Shown: positions 51,193 to 61,092 of the stretch, piece by piece | Position numbering within the stretch: position 1 is the first letter of the stretch | Layout of the letters: each line of letters starts with the position of its first letter | From: Aquisediminimonas profunda | Lineage (GTDB): Bacteria; Pseudomonadota; Alphaproteobacteria; Sphingomonadales; Sphingomonadaceae | Direction: 5' to 3' | DNA: 64,000 nt | NCBI RefSeq assembly: GCF_019443285.1 | Contig: NZ_CP080327.1 | Coordinates: 682,001 to 746,000 of the forward strand | The notes under the pieces: generated by a model | Told to the model about the DNA's origin: nothing | The model's input: the letters and a program-made list of their open reading frames with translations, nothing else | The model's database searches: none | Made by a program: the position numbers and the translations under genes

Positions 51193-51959
51193 TCCAGCTC
51201 GATCCAGGCGGCTGCATGATCGCTGGCCTTTTCGCGGCCGCGATGGTCCTTGTCGACGCCGGCATTGACCAGCCGGTCGGCTGCCTCAGGAGACAGCATC
51301 AGATGATCGATCCGGAAGCCTGCGTCGCGCTGCCAGGCACCGGCCTGATAGTCCCAATAAGTCCACAATGGCCCCGTCGGGTGGCATGCACGCAGCGCAT
51401 CGGTCAAACCAAGCATTGACAGCCGGCGAAAGGCCGCCCGGCTTTCCGGCTGCATCAACGCGTCATCCATCATGGAACGCGGGTTCGCGATATCGGCATC
51501 TGTGGGAATGACATTATAGTCGCCGGCAAGCACCACGGGGATTTCCAGAGCCATCAAGTCCTTCGCCCGACGCGTCAGCCGTTCGAACCAGCGTAGTTTG
51601 AAATCGAATTTCGGCCCTGGCTGGGGATTGCCATTGGGCAGATAGATGCTCGCCACGCGAAGGCCCATGATATCGGCCTCGATATAGCGACTGTGTTCGT
51701 CTTCCGGCTCTCCATCAAGGCCTTTCTGGACTTCAACCGGAGCATGGCCGCGCGCCAGAATGGCAACCCCGTTGAACGCCTTCTGGCCATGCCAGACGCC
51801 CTTGTATCCCGCAGCTTCGATTTCGGCGATCGGGAGAGTCTCGTCGCTTGACTTCAATTCCTGCAGGCAAACGACGTCCGGTTGCGTTTCCTCCAGCCAT
51901 TCGATCAGTCGCGGAAGCCGCGCCTTGATGCCATTGACGTTATACGTGGCAATCCGCAC
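51189..51959 (-). CDS. xth: Exodeoxyribonuclease III
   Basis: A 256-residue AP endonuclease/3'-5' exonuclease with NVNGI, LQELKSSD, LAGDYNVIP, FRIDHLML and a C-terminal SDHAAAWIELD, all of the EEP catalytic set. It is the last gene of the long minus-strand run and overlaps the convergent PEP-mutase-like gene by four bases. Confidence 0.93.
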   Translation of the reverse strand: MRIATYNVNGIKARLPRLIEWLEETQPDVVCLQELKSSDETLPIAEIEAAGYKGVWHGQKAFNGVAILARGHAPVEVQKGLDGEPEDEHSRYIEADIMGLRVASIYLPNGNPQPGPKFDFKLRWFERLTRRAKDLMALEIPVVLAGDYNVIPTDADIANPRSMMDDALMQPESRAAFRRLSMLGLTDALRACHPTGPLWTYWDYQAGAWQRDAGFRIDHLMLSPEAADRLVNAGVDKDHRGREKASDHAAAWIELD

Positions 51960-52017
51960 TATTTGGCCGCCGGGATATCACACGAAAAACCGGTATCCAC
52001 GTTTTCTGCCATCCCTT

Positions 52018-52341
52018 TCAAACCGAGAAGCTGGCGCCACAGCCGCAGCCTGATGCGGCCTGCGGATTGGTGATTCGAAAGGCAGAGCCGCCAAGCGACT
52101 CCACAAAGTCCACTTCCGATCCCTCAATGAGATCAAGACTGACAGGATCAACGACAAGTCGGACCTCGCCATTGCTGGTCACAATGTCGTCCGGCTCAAT
52201 AGCATCCGCGAGGCCATAACGGTACTGAAAGCCTGAACATCCCCCGCCTTCAACCGCAAGGCGCAGTATGGGGGGCTTGCCCTGCCTTTGGGCAATCCAG
52301 GCAACACGCGCAGCTGCGCTTTCGGAGAGAGTAACGCTCAT
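52018..52341 (-). CDS. erpA: Iron-sulfur cluster insertion protein (ErpA/IscA family)
   Basis: A 107-residue A-type carrier with Cys ligands in GGGCSGFQYRYG and the C-terminal GCGCGASF. It passes iron-sulfur clusters to target enzymes. ErpA and IscA cannot be separated with certainty by eye. The ATG at 52341 fits the family. It lies 54 bases after the M23 peptidase gene. Confidence 0.85.
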   Translation of the reverse strand: MSVTLSESAAARVAWIAQRQGKPPILRLAVEGGGCSGFQYRYGLADAIEPDDIVTSNGEVRLVVDPVSLDLIEGSEVDFVESLGGSAFRITNPQAASGCGCGASFSV

Positions 52342-52395
52342 GCTGGCAAAGATAGGCGCTATGACCCTGCATCGCAACCGGCAGGGGCGGGATGA

Positions 52396-53589
52396 TTATT
52401 TGGAACCCGGCTCCAATGGACCGCCCACCGCCGTGCTGCTGGTGCGACGCTGCATCGCAACCAGATAATCCGACGTTTGGAGGAACGGCACGGGGTTCAC
52501 GGCGCGGCCATCAATCCGCACTTCATAGTGCAGGTGGGTTCCGGTTGAACGGCCAGTCGAGCCCATGAGCGCGATCAATTGTCCGCGCTTCACGCGGGCA
52601 CCGGGCGCAACAAGGATGGAAGACAAATGGCCATAGCGCGTCTGAATGCCGCGCCCGTGATTGAGTTCGACCAGATTACCATAACCGCCAGCCCAGCCAG
52701 TGCGGTTCACCACGGCATCGGCGGTCGCATAAATTGGCGTCGCATAGGCGCCAGGGATGTCCACCCCAGCATGCATCGCCGCACCGCCACGGAACGGATC
52801 GGTCCGAATGCCAAAATTGCTCGTGAAGGTCAGGCTCTGGACTGGGCGCATCGATGGAATGGCGACAATGCCGGTCTGCAGCTGATCAAGACGCTTCCAG
52901 CTGTTGAAAAGTGCCTGAAATTGGGGGTCGGGCTGACCCGGCTTGACCGGAGTCATTTGAGTGCCCGCCGGAACCGGCTCATAAGGGCCGCCAACACCGG
53001 TCATCGGCTCGGACCCAAGCCGCTGCGGCGACAGCCCGAGACGGGCAACCATCTGAGCAGCCTGCCGGTAACGGGCTTCAGTGGACATGCGCACCGCAGA
53101 AGCCATCGCAGTCTGTGAATGTTCGACCTGGCCAAATGCTGCGGCAATCTCGGCATCAACCGACTTTGCATCCGCCGGAAGCAGGGCTGCGAGTTTGGCA
53201 GGATCGGCTTCACCCTTTAGCACGGCTGCCAGAAAGGCCTGGCGCGCTTCAAGCTTGGCGGCATGCTGCCGCGCTGAAACGCGGATGGCGGACACTTCCG
53301 ACTGCAGCGCTTCAACGCGATCAGCCATCATCGCCACTTCGACCTGGCGGGAAGCAAAATTCTCAATGGCACCCGAAATAGCCGGGGTGCCCACAGCAAA
53401 CTGCACGAGACCGAACAGCGAAATTGCAACCACGAAGGTGCCGCCAGAGGCCGCAGCGAATTGAGTGCGCGCCGAAATATGGACCCGGCGCAACGCGCTT
53501 CCATCATGCACAAACACGTCTTTTGCGCGAAACAACTTACGGAATTTGGACAATAGCCCAGACCCGTTCGATTGCGACAATGAAGCCAT
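52396..53589 (-). CDS. M23-family peptidase (LytM domain), membrane-anchored
   Basis: A 397-residue protein with a basic N-terminus, one membrane helix (about 46-66), a coiled-coil region (about 80-180) and a C-terminal LytM domain: FRGGAAMHAGVDIPG, GYGNLVELNHGRGIQTRYGHLSS and HLHYEVRIDG. Zinc ligands H-x3-D and HLH are intact, so it may be an active endopeptidase or an amidase regulator of the EnvC/DipM kind. It is likely involved in cell-wall remodelling. Confidence 0.85.
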   Translation of the reverse strand: MASLSQSNGSGLLSKFRKLFRAKDVFVHDGSALRRVHISARTQFAAASGGTFVVAISLFGLVQFAVGTPAISGAIENFASRQVEVAMMADRVEALQSEVSAIRVSARQHAAKLEARQAFLAAVLKGEADPAKLAALLPADAKSVDAEIAAAFGQVEHSQTAMASAVRMSTEARYRQAAQMVARLGLSPQRLGSEPMTGVGGPYEPVPAGTQMTPVKPGQPDPQFQALFNSWKRLDQLQTGIVAIPSMRPVQSLTFTSNFGIRTDPFRGGAAMHAGVDIPGAYATPIYATADAVVNRTGWAGGYGNLVELNHGRGIQTRYGHLSSILVAPGARVKRGQLIALMGSTGRSTGTHLHYEVRIDGRAVNPVPFLQTSDYLVAMQRRTSSTAVGGPLEPGSK

Positions 53590-53652
53590 GATTCCCCCGG
53601 CGACCCAAACCCAGACGCGCCGCTTACGACCCGACGCCCGTTGTGATGCAGA

Positions 53653-54462
53653 TCACTGCGGCACCTGCCCGGCCGATGCAAGCGATGCATAAAGTTCGCG
53701 GGGCAGACCGGCTTTTGAGCGCGCCGAGTCGTTGAATGGAGGCTTAAGGGGACCCCGAAAATACTGTTTCACCAGCGTTTTCCAGCATTCTGCCATGTCC
53801 AGTCCCGCAGAATCGCACAAGCGCGCAAACCAGCGCGAACCGACCGCAACATGGCGAATCTCATCAGCGTAAATGCGCGCCAGAATCCGCGCAGAAGTGC
53901 GGTCTCCCGACGCCTCAAGGCGCGCGATCGTGGCTGGACTGACGTCAAGACCGCGCGCTTCAAGGACCATCGGGACGACAGCGAGTCGCGCCATAAGATC
54001 GTCACGAGTCGCTTCCGCTGCTTCCCACAGGCCGTCATGCGCGGGAAGCGCCCCATAATCGCTGCCTAGCGTAACCAGCCGACGCCGGAGCAGTGCAAAA
54101 TGCATGGCTTCATCCGCGCCAACAGAAAGCCAATCGGTCAAGAATTCGCGCGGCTGACTGTCGCCGAATCGCCCGGCTGCATCGAAGGCGAGGTCGATTG
54201 CAACAAATTCGATATGCGCGAACGCATGGAGCATCGCGATCCGATTTGTCTGTGAACCGCCGCGTCGACGGCTCGGCATCCGGTTAGGCGGCAACAATTC
54301 GGGCACACTGGGTCTGGCCGGACGGTCTGGCATCGATTCGCCAAGCCGATACGCAAGGCGTCCGAGCCGCCAATCCCTGGCAACGGATCGGGCGCGCATT
54401 GCCTTGGCTGTTGGATCTGCAGTCAGCAGAACCTCACGAATGGCCTCACCAACACTGGTCAC
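53653..54462 (-). CDS. DUF455 ferritin-like protein
   Basis: A 269-residue helical protein with two E-x-x-H-type motifs, ADEAMHFALL and YADEIRHVAVG, and FAHIEFVAIDLAFDA, which would bind a di-iron site as in the ferritin-like superfamily. The GTG start at 54462 gives a GTGA overlap with the TSUP gene. DUF455 proteins sit in many alphaproteobacterial genomes without an assigned reaction. Confidence 0.8.
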   Translation of the reverse strand: MTSVGEAIREVLLTADPTAKAMRARSVARDWRLGRLAYRLGESMPDRPARPSVPELLPPNRMPSRRRGGSQTNRIAMLHAFAHIEFVAIDLAFDAAGRFGDSQPREFLTDWLSVGADEAMHFALLRRRLVTLGSDYGALPAHDGLWEAAEATRDDLMARLAVVPMVLEARGLDVSPATIARLEASGDRTSARILARIYADEIRHVAVGSRWFARLCDSAGLDMAECWKTLVKQYFRGPLKPPFNDSARSKAGLPRELYASLASAGQVPQ

Positions 54463-55208
54463 AGGTAAAGTTGCGCCGCCTTGCCGAGATAGAACACCCC
54501 GATCCCGGTCACGATCCACGCCGTCCAGCGCTTGAAATCGACATCACTGATGCGGTCAAGCACCCAGCCTCCGGCGGCAGTGCCAAGCATGGACGCCGGA
54601 ATGGCGAGGGCAAAAATCCAGAACGGAGGCATCGCCCCTTTTTGTGCCGTGAGCACGAGCGGCGTGCCATACACAAGTATTTTGGCGAGATGGCTGAACA
54701 CCTGTGTTGCAGCCTTGGTCGCGACAATCTGATGTCGGGTCAGTTCTGTCCGCACAAAGAAAATGTCCAGCAACGGGCCTGCCACGCCGGCCGTGAGGTT
54801 CACCAGAGTCACTAGAAACCCCGATATCAGGGCATGGGGCGTCTTGGCTGCATCAAGCTGTATCCAATGTCTCGGCAACCAGACCAGCATGGGGACAAGC
54901 CCGAGCAACAAGAACAGCAGGGGGCGCGAGGGCGCAAAGGACACCAGCGCAATGACCCCGGCAGCAGCCGCAGAGGCAAGCGCATAATTGGCAATGATCC
55001 GCCAGGCGACATGCTGTCGATGCAGAACGGCGCGCCAGCCATTTGCTACGAGCTGGAGGATGCCATGCGTCACAAAGGCTGCCGAAACCGGCAAGACAAA
55101 AGCCAGCGCCCCCATCAGAACCAGCCCCCCCGCCATGCCGAAAATGCCGGAAAGTGTGGCAGTCAGGAATGCTGTAATGACCAGGAATGCCGAAAGTGCA
55201 GGACCCAT
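54459..55208 (-). CDS. TSUP-family (TauE/SafE-like) membrane permease
   Basis: A 249-residue protein with about eight membrane helices in two related halves (GIFGMAGGLVLMGAL and NLTAGVAGPLLDIFF). TauE/SafE-type exporters move sulfite, sulfoacetate or organosulfur compounds. It starts two bases after bcp and overlaps the DUF455 gene by four bases. No sulfur-metabolism gene is nearby, so the substrate is open. Confidence 0.85.
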   Translation of the reverse strand: MGPALSAFLVITAFLTATLSGIFGMAGGLVLMGALAFVLPVSAAFVTHGILQLVANGWRAVLHRQHVAWRIIANYALASAAAAGVIALVSFAPSRPLLFLLLGLVPMLVWLPRHWIQLDAAKTPHALISGFLVTLVNLTAGVAGPLLDIFFVRTELTRHQIVATKAATQVFSHLAKILVYGTPLVLTAQKGAMPPFWIFALAIPASMLGTAAGGWVLDRISDVDFKRWTAWIVTGIGVFYLGKAAQLYL

Positions 55209-55210
55209 GA

Positions 55211-55672
55211 CTAAAGTGCTTTCGCTGCCTCCAACACTTCAGCCGCATGATTGGCAACCTTGACCTTCCGCCAGACCCGCGCAATCTTGCCGCCTGGATC
55301 GATCAGGAAGGTCGACCGTTCGATCCCCATGTAGGTGCGCCCGTACATGGATTTTTCCACCCAGACGCCAAAGGCTTCGCAGACGGCGCCGCTTTCATCG
55401 CTGCCCAGCGTGACCTTGAGGCCATATTTGTCTGCAAACTTGGCATGGCTCTTGATGCTGTCCTTTGAAATCCCGACAATATCGGCGCCCGCTTTGGCAA
55501 AATCATCCGCAAGCGCCGTAAAGTCCTGCGCTTCGCGTGTGCAGCCGGTCGTATCATCCTTGGGGTAGAAATAAAGGACAAGCTTTCGGCCTTTGTGGTC
55601 GGCAATCGCAGCCTCCCCTCCAGCAATCGTTGCATAGCGGACATCGGGTGCGGCATCGCCCGGGTTGAGCAT
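55211..55672 (-). CDS. bcp: Thioredoxin-dependent peroxiredoxin, Bcp type
   Basis: A 153-residue peroxiredoxin with the peroxidatic Cys C44 in DDTTGCTREA. The position five residues later, where many Bcp proteins have the resolving Cys, is a Gln; another Cys (C98, AVCEAF) may serve. It sits two bases after glnE. Reduces hydroperoxides in the cytoplasm. Confidence 0.93.
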   Translation of the reverse strand: MLNPGDAAPDVRYATIAGGEAAIADHKGRKLVLYFYPKDDTTGCTREAQDFTALADDFAKAGADIVGISKDSIKSHAKFADKYGLKVTLGSDESGAVCEAFGVWVEKSMYGRTYMGIERSTFLIDPGGKIARVWRKVKVANHAAEVLEAAKAL

Positions 55673-55674
55673 GA

Positions 55675-58362
55675 TCAGTCTCCCTTTGCGGCGGCGGAAA
55701 TCGCCTGCCGACTTTCGGAAACGCTCTGCCTTACGTCGGTCAGCGCTGCAAGCAGGCTATCCCAATCGGGAAAATCGCAAGCGCGCGCGATGAGCGCACA
55801 GATGGGCGGAGTAGGCGTTTCAAGATCCGGAGCGACCAGCCTGACTGTAATCAGCAAGCGGGAGAGAAGCCGGTATGCATCGGACAATCCGCTGGGCAAA
55901 AGGCCCTGCTTGACCAATGTATCAACAGCTTCCCCGAGGTTTGGCACCAAGCCCTTGCGATGGACAAGTTGCATCACCTGAACGGTAAATTCGAGGTCAA
56001 CCAGTCCACCATCGCACAGCTTGACATCGAGCGGGCCCTTCGGTGGCTTATGCGTCGCTATGTCAGCCCTCATCTTGGCCGCAGCATTGACAATGTCCTG
56101 GCGCTCTCGCGGCTGGTTGAGAACCGCATCAATGATGGCTTCCGTCTCTTCCCGGACATTCGCGGACCCGAACATCACGCGGGCCCGCGTCAGTGCCATA
56201 TGCTCCCAGGTCCAGGCTTCCTCCCGCTGGTAGCGCGCAAAGCTGTCCAACGAAACAACCAGCGGACCTTGCGCGCCGGACGGGCGAAGCCGGGTGTCCA
56301 CCTCGTAAAGGGCGCCTGCCGCCGTCGCGACGGAAAGCCCGGCTGTCACGCGTTGGGCAAGCCGGTTGAAATATTGCGTCGCTCCAAGCGGCTTTGCACC
56401 ATCCGATTCGGTCGAAAAATCACCGCTGAAAAGATATACAAGGTCAAGGTCGGACGCATGTGTGAGTTCCCCGCCGCCCATCCGGCCAAGCGCAAGGATG
56501 ATCAATTCAGAGCCCGGCACCTTGCCATGCACGGCTTCGAATTCGGCAGTGACAGCTTCGCCTACAACAAGGATGGCCGCTTCTGCGACCCGGGCATAGC
56601 CACCCGCGACACTGATCGGATCGCTTGCACCGACAACGATTTGCACACCAAGTGCGAATCGCAATTCTCCGACAAGCTGACGAACTCGGTCAAGCCGCTC
56701 CTCGAGACTCGACCGTTCGTCCTCGACGCGAAGCCGCGCCGCAATGGTCGGCACATCGGGGAGAACATCGAACGCCGTCGCGTCGATCAGGCCGTCTAGC
56801 AGACTGGCGCGCCGAGAGACATCCGCCGCAAGCGTTGGCGCAGTACACAGGATATCCGTCAAGACCCGCAAGAGTTGGGGGCGCGCTTCTAGCAGGCGAA
56901 ACAGGTTTATGGCGCTCGGGAGGCGATCGATCAGGCCGTCCAGTCGGTTGATCGCTGATACCGGATCTGCCGACCGGCCAAGCGCAAGAACAAGCCTGGG
57001 CAAAACCGCCTCAAGGGCGTCCTGCGCGGCTGCGCTGCGCAGGCAACGTGCCTGCCCGCTGCGCCAGCCCGAAATGCGCTGGGTGACTGTCAGGGGATCG
57101 TCGAACCCCACAGACGCTAGCATCGCTTCAAGCGCTTCGGTATCCTGTGGAAGAGCATCAGGGCGGTCCGAATCAAGTGCATCATATAGATGCCCGACAG
57201 ACTCGACATGCGGCGCCAAGAGCGCGAGCAATTCCTGTCCCGAAGCAAGGCCATGCAACTGCGCCACATTATCGAGAGCTTCAGCCTGTTTGGGCAGCGC
57301 ATGGGTCTGCTGGTCGTCGATCATTTGCAAGCGATGCTCGACGGTGCGGTAGAGCCGATAGGCGTCAATCAATGTGTTTGTATCTTCGCTCTCCAGATGG
57401 CCCGCCCGGGCCAGAGCGCGGAGCGCGTCCACCGTCGCTGGCACCCTGAGTGCAGGATCGCGCCCCCCATGGATCAGCTGGTGGATCTGGGCAAAGAATT
57501 CACACTCGCGAATACCGCCCCGTCCACGCTTCAGATCAAATCCGGGCCCGAATGCCTGACCGCCGGCATAATGATCGCGGATCCGCCGCGACATGCCTCG
57601 AATCTCCTTGATCGCGCCGAAATCAAGGCCTCTGCGCCATACGAATGGCTTTATGACGTCAAGAAATCCCTGTCCCAGCGTGATATCGCCCGAACAGGCT
57701 CGCGCCCGGATGAACGCCGCGCGCTCCCATGCCAGCGCGCTGGATTCATAATAGGAGATTGCCGCCTCCACCGGCAACGCAATTGGGGTCACTTCCGGGT
57801 TGGGACGGAGCCGCAGATCGACGCGGAAAACATAGCCATCGCCATCACGCGCCTGCATCGTCTGCATCATCCTCGTCGCAATCCGGACCGCAGCTTCCGC
57901 CGGCTCGTCTCTCTGGCGGCGCGGCAGGGTTTCCGGATCGAAAACAAGGATGGGATCGATGTCGGAACTGTAATTGAGTTCGCGACTACCGTGCTTTCCC
58001 AGTGCAATGGCGGCAAATCCCTGCGGCTCCGCGCCGGGCACCAGCGTCTCGATCGCCTCGCGGATTGCAAGGTCAAGCGACAGATCGGCGAATGCGGAAA
58101 GTTCGCCGACCACCGCTTCAAGCGTCAGCACTTCGGCGAGATCGCCAATCGCCAGCGCAAGTGCAAGCCGCGCCTTGGCGATCCGCAAGGCAGTCGGGAC
58201 CGGCATATCGGCGTCGATGATCCGCGCCGCCGCCAATGCCCGGGCCATATCGCCTGTGCCGAGCAGGTCCGCGAGATCGGAATGCCGCGCGATAAGCTTG
58301 CGCAGATAGGGGGAATGGGCCTCGGCCCTGGCCAGCGCTCCGTTGAGCGCTGAAGCTGTCAT
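55675..58362 (-). CDS. glnE: Bifunctional glutamine synthetase adenylyltransferase/deadenylase
   Basis: An 895-residue enzyme that adenylylates and deadenylylates glutamine synthetase. Both nucleotidyltransferase domains are visible: GSRELNYSSDIDPI in the N-terminal (deadenylation) half and GGELTHASDLDLVYLF in the C-terminal (adenylation) half, each with the G-S/G-G plus D-x-D pattern. It starts inside the end of tatC (ATGA). Confidence 0.95.
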   Translation of the reverse strand: MTASALNGALARAEAHSPYLRKLIARHSDLADLLGTGDMARALAAARIIDADMPVPTALRIAKARLALALAIGDLAEVLTLEAVVGELSAFADLSLDLAIREAIETLVPGAEPQGFAAIALGKHGSRELNYSSDIDPILVFDPETLPRRQRDEPAEAAVRIATRMMQTMQARDGDGYVFRVDLRLRPNPEVTPIALPVEAAISYYESSALAWERAAFIRARACSGDITLGQGFLDVIKPFVWRRGLDFGAIKEIRGMSRRIRDHYAGGQAFGPGFDLKRGRGGIRECEFFAQIHQLIHGGRDPALRVPATVDALRALARAGHLESEDTNTLIDAYRLYRTVEHRLQMIDDQQTHALPKQAEALDNVAQLHGLASGQELLALLAPHVESVGHLYDALDSDRPDALPQDTEALEAMLASVGFDDPLTVTQRISGWRSGQARCLRSAAAQDALEAVLPRLVLALGRSADPVSAINRLDGLIDRLPSAINLFRLLEARPQLLRVLTDILCTAPTLAADVSRRASLLDGLIDATAFDVLPDVPTIAARLRVEDERSSLEERLDRVRQLVGELRFALGVQIVVGASDPISVAGGYARVAEAAILVVGEAVTAEFEAVHGKVPGSELIILALGRMGGGELTHASDLDLVYLFSGDFSTESDGAKPLGATQYFNRLAQRVTAGLSVATAAGALYEVDTRLRPSGAQGPLVVSLDSFARYQREEAWTWEHMALTRARVMFGSANVREETEAIIDAVLNQPRERQDIVNAAAKMRADIATHKPPKGPLDVKLCDGGLVDLEFTVQVMQLVHRKGLVPNLGEAVDTLVKQGLLPSGLSDAYRLLSRLLITVRLVAPDLETPTPPICALIARACDFPDWDSLLAALTDVRQSVSESRQAISAAAKGD

Positions 58363-59123
58363 TCCGCAGGCGCTTCCGCTGCATCTCTTGCGCGGCGACG
58401 TTGGGTGAACCAGATCGCCACAATCGCAAATTCGTATAGCAGATAGAGCGGTACCGCGAGCAGGATCTGCGAGAAGATGTCCGGCGGCGTCAGCACCGCT
58501 GCAACAGCAACAATTGCGACAATGGCGTAACGCCGGCCCCTCTTCAGCTGGTCGCGCGTCACAATCCCGGCTCTCTCGAGCAACATCAGCAGCACTGGCA
58601 GAAGAAAGGCCACGCCAAAACCGAATATGAACTTGGTGACGAAGCTCAGATAGTTGCCCACACCCGGCAATGCTTCTTGCTCGATCCCGCCGACATTGCC
58701 GCTATACCCCAGCAAATAGGTCAACGCGATCGGCATCGCCACATAATAGGCCATCGCCGCGCCCGCGGTGAAAAGGATCGGAGTCATCAGCAGGAACGGC
58801 AGAAAGGCTCGCTTCTCCTGCGCATAGAGTCCGGGCGCAATAAATCGCCAAAGCTGGATCGCAATCACTGGAGATGCAATCATCAGCGCTGCAAAAAGCG
58901 CGACCTTGATCTCCACGAAAAAGGCCTCGAAAATATCAGTGTAGATAATCTTTCCCTGCCCGGCTTTCAGCAGCGGCTGAACGAGAAAGGCAAAGATCGG
59001 CCGCGCCACATAAAGACAGCCCAAAAAGGCAACCCCCAGTGCCGCAACACTCCACAACAGCCGCCTGCGCAACTCAATCAGATGATCGAGCAGCGGGGCC
59101 TTGGTTTCATCGATATCCTTCAA
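58359..59123 (-). CDS. tatC: Sec-independent protein translocase TatC
   Basis: A 254-residue polytopic component of the twin-arginine translocase, with about six membrane helices, the N-terminal LLDHLIELRRRLLWS motif (E-x-R-R), and the typical GLYAQEKRAFLPFL loop. It overlaps tatB by four bases and glnE by four bases. Confidence 0.95.
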   Translation of the reverse strand: MKDIDETKAPLLDHLIELRRRLLWSVAALGVAFLGCLYVARPIFAFLVQPLLKAGQGKIIYTDIFEAFFVEIKVALFAALMIASPVIAIQLWRFIAPGLYAQEKRAFLPFLLMTPILFTAGAAMAYYVAMPIALTYLLGYSGNVGGIEQEALPGVGNYLSFVTKFIFGFGVAFLLPVLLMLLERAGIVTRDQLKRGRRYAIVAIVAVAAVLTPPDIFSQILLAVPLYLLYEFAIVAIWFTQRRRARDAAEAPAE

Positions 59124-59413
59124 GGCTTGGCGCCTTCCGCCGACGGTTCGGGCGATGGTGGTTCAGGCGGGGCGACGACTGGGTGTTCGGCCATGATGCG
59201 GGCATTTTCTTCAGCCCATTTCTTTTCCATTTCGGCGAGCTCGCTCTCGCGAATCATCTCATCGAACCCGGACCGGAACTGGGCGGCCACTCGCCTTGCC
59301 TTGCCAACCCATTGCCCCACCATGCGCAGGACACGCGGCAAATCCTTGGGGCCAATCACGACCAGCGCGACAATGGCCACCAGCAGCAATTCGGTGGGCG
59401 CGACATCGAACAT
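59120..59413 (-). CDS. tatB: Sec-independent protein translocase TatB
   Basis: A 97-residue protein with one N-terminal membrane helix (MFDVAPTELLLVAIVALVV), the GPKDLP hinge and an amphipathic helix. It partners TatC in signal-peptide recognition. It starts ten bases after tatA. Confidence 0.93.
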   Translation of the reverse strand: MFDVAPTELLLVAIVALVVIGPKDLPRVLRMVGQWVGKARRVAAQFRSGFDEMIRESELAEMEKKWAEENARIMAEHPVVAPPEPPSPEPSAEGAKP

Positions 59414-59423
59414 GTGGTTCGGA

Positions 59424-59648
59424 TCAGGCCTGTTTGTCTGTTTGCTTTTCTGCTTCGATCACGGTCGGTGCCGGCTGCGCCTCGATCTTGGTCATCGGCT
59501 TTTGGGGTTCGTCGTCATCAGCAAGCCCCTTCTTGAAGCTCTTGATGCCCTTGGCAACGTCACCCATGAGACCCGACACACGACCGCCGCCGAAAAGCAG
59601 CAGCACGACCAGTGCCAGCAAAAGGATATGCGGAAGACTGAGGCCCAT
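59424..59648 (-). CDS. tatA: Sec-independent protein translocase TatA
   Basis: A 74-residue protein with a short N-terminal membrane helix ([17 protein letters not shown]), a [13 protein letters not shown] amphipathic helix and a charged tail. Two adjacent ATG codons follow AAGGAG; the one at 59648 has the better spacing. Confidence 0.93.
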   Translation of the reverse strand: MGLSLPHILLLALVVLLLFGGGRVSGLMGDVAKGIKSFKKGLADDDEPQKPMTKIEAQPAPTVIEAEKQTDKQA

Positions 59649-59728
59649 CATTATTCTCCTTGAGCGGCCATGGCTGGCACGCATGGGTGTTACCGGAAGC
59701 TTCCGGCATTGGATGCATATGCGTCTAT

Positions 59729-60334
59729 TTAGTCGCTCTCGTCGACAGTTTCCAGTTGATCTGCATCGCGGCCCTGCATTTCGAGAGCGTCGAACGCCAG
59801 ATCGACCGGATCGAGCAGCCCGGCAGCCTTCAAATCCTCGATACCCGGCAGGTCACGACGGCTCTCCAGCCCGAAGTGAGCGAGGAAACCAGCTGTCGTC
59901 GCATAGGTAAGCGGCCGACCAGGGACTTCCCGCCTGCCCGCTGGCCTGACCCAACCAGCTTCCATCAGCACATCCAACGTGCCTTTCGAAATCTGGACAC
60001 CGCGAATGGCTTCAATCTCGGCGCGACTCACTGGTTCATGATAGGCAATGATCGCCAGCGTCTCGATGCCCGCGCGCGAAAGCTTGCGCGCTTCCTCGCG
60101 TTCACGCCGCAGGATATGGGCAAGATCGGGTGCGGTCTGGAAAAGCCAGCGCCCGCCACGTTCGACAAGGTTGATGCCGCGCCCTTCATAGCGCATCGAA
60201 AGTTCGGCCAGCGCGCCCTTCACATCAGCATCAATCCCGACATAGGCCGATATTTCAGACATCGTCATCGGTTCGCTGGCAGCGAACAGCGTCGCCTCGA
60301 CGGCCCGGGTCAAGTCGTCGGCAGGATCAATCAT
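59729..60334 (-). CDS. scpB: Segregation and condensation protein B
   Basis: A 201-residue winged-helix subunit of the SMC-ScpAB chromosome condensin ([56 protein letters not shown]-like segments). Its ATG overlaps the scpA stop. Confidence 0.93.
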   Translation of the reverse strand: MIDPADDLTRAVEATLFAASEPMTMSEISAYVGIDADVKGALAELSMRYEGRGINLVERGGRWLFQTAPDLAHILRREREEARKLSRAGIETLAIIAYHEPVSRAEIEAIRGVQISKGTLDVLMEAGWVRPAGRREVPGRPLTYATTAGFLAHFGLESRRDLPGIEDLKAAGLLDPVDLAFDALEMQGRDADQLETVDESD

Positions 60335-61092
60335 GCAGCCCTCACCATCAGCGGGGCAAACGCCTCTTCCTGTGCAAATTCAAGCTTGCCCTGCCGCGCA
60401 AGCTCGAGCGTCGCGACAAAGCTTGACGCAAGCGCAGAACGCCGAAACGCCGGATCATCGGTTTCGGGCAGGAATTGCCCGATCTCCATCCAGTCGATCG
60501 CGGTGCCGACCAGTCTTGCCACACGTTCAATCGCATCCTCCAGCGTCATCACATGGCGCCGCGCGACAATATGAAAGGCCGGCATGGCGCGCGCCTTCAC
60601 CTGGCCATAGGCCTGAATCAGGTCAAAGATCTTCGCGTCCCATTTCGCCTTGCGGATGACGCGCAGTCCGTCTGGCAGGCCCCGGGCAAATACATCGCGC
60701 CCGAGCCTGTCACGTCCCATGAGCCGCGCACCCGCCTCTCGCATTGCATTCAGCCGTTCAAGTCGCAGCTGGAGCCGCAGGGCCAGTTCTTCCGGGCTCG
60801 GATCGACATGGGGCTCGCGGGGCAAGAGGAGGCAGGATTTGAGATAGGCGAGCCATGCCGCCATCACGAGATAGTCCGCCGCAATTTCGAGTTTCAGCGC
60901 CTTCGCATTGGCAATGAAATCCAGATATTGCTCAACAAGTGCCAGGATAGAGATTTCGCGGAGATCAACCTTCTGGCTCCGCGCCAGGGCAAGCAGAAGG
61001 TCAAGCGGCCCTTCCCAGCTTCCCAGCTCAAGCAGGAACGGTTCACCTTCGGGCGATGCTGCAAATTCTTCGATGACCAGCTGCTCTTCCAT
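60331..61092 (-). CDS. scpA: Segregation and condensation protein A
   Basis: A 253-residue kleisin subunit of SMC-ScpAB. The N-terminal WEGPLDLLLALARSQKVDLREISI and YLVMAAWLAYLKSCLLLP segments are characteristic; the C-terminal winged helix follows. Immediately follows nagZ without a gap. Confidence 0.93.
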   Translation of the reverse strand: MEEQLVIEEFAASPEGEPFLLELGSWEGPLDLLLALARSQKVDLREISILALVEQYLDFIANAKALKLEIAADYLVMAAWLAYLKSCLLLPREPHVDPSPEELALRLQLRLERLNAMREAGARLMGRDRLGRDVFARGLPDGLRVIRKAKWDAKIFDLIQAYGQVKARAMPAFHIVARRHVMTLEDAIERVARLVGTAIDWMEIGQFLPETDDPAFRRSALASSFVATLELARQGKLEFAQEEAFAPLMVRAA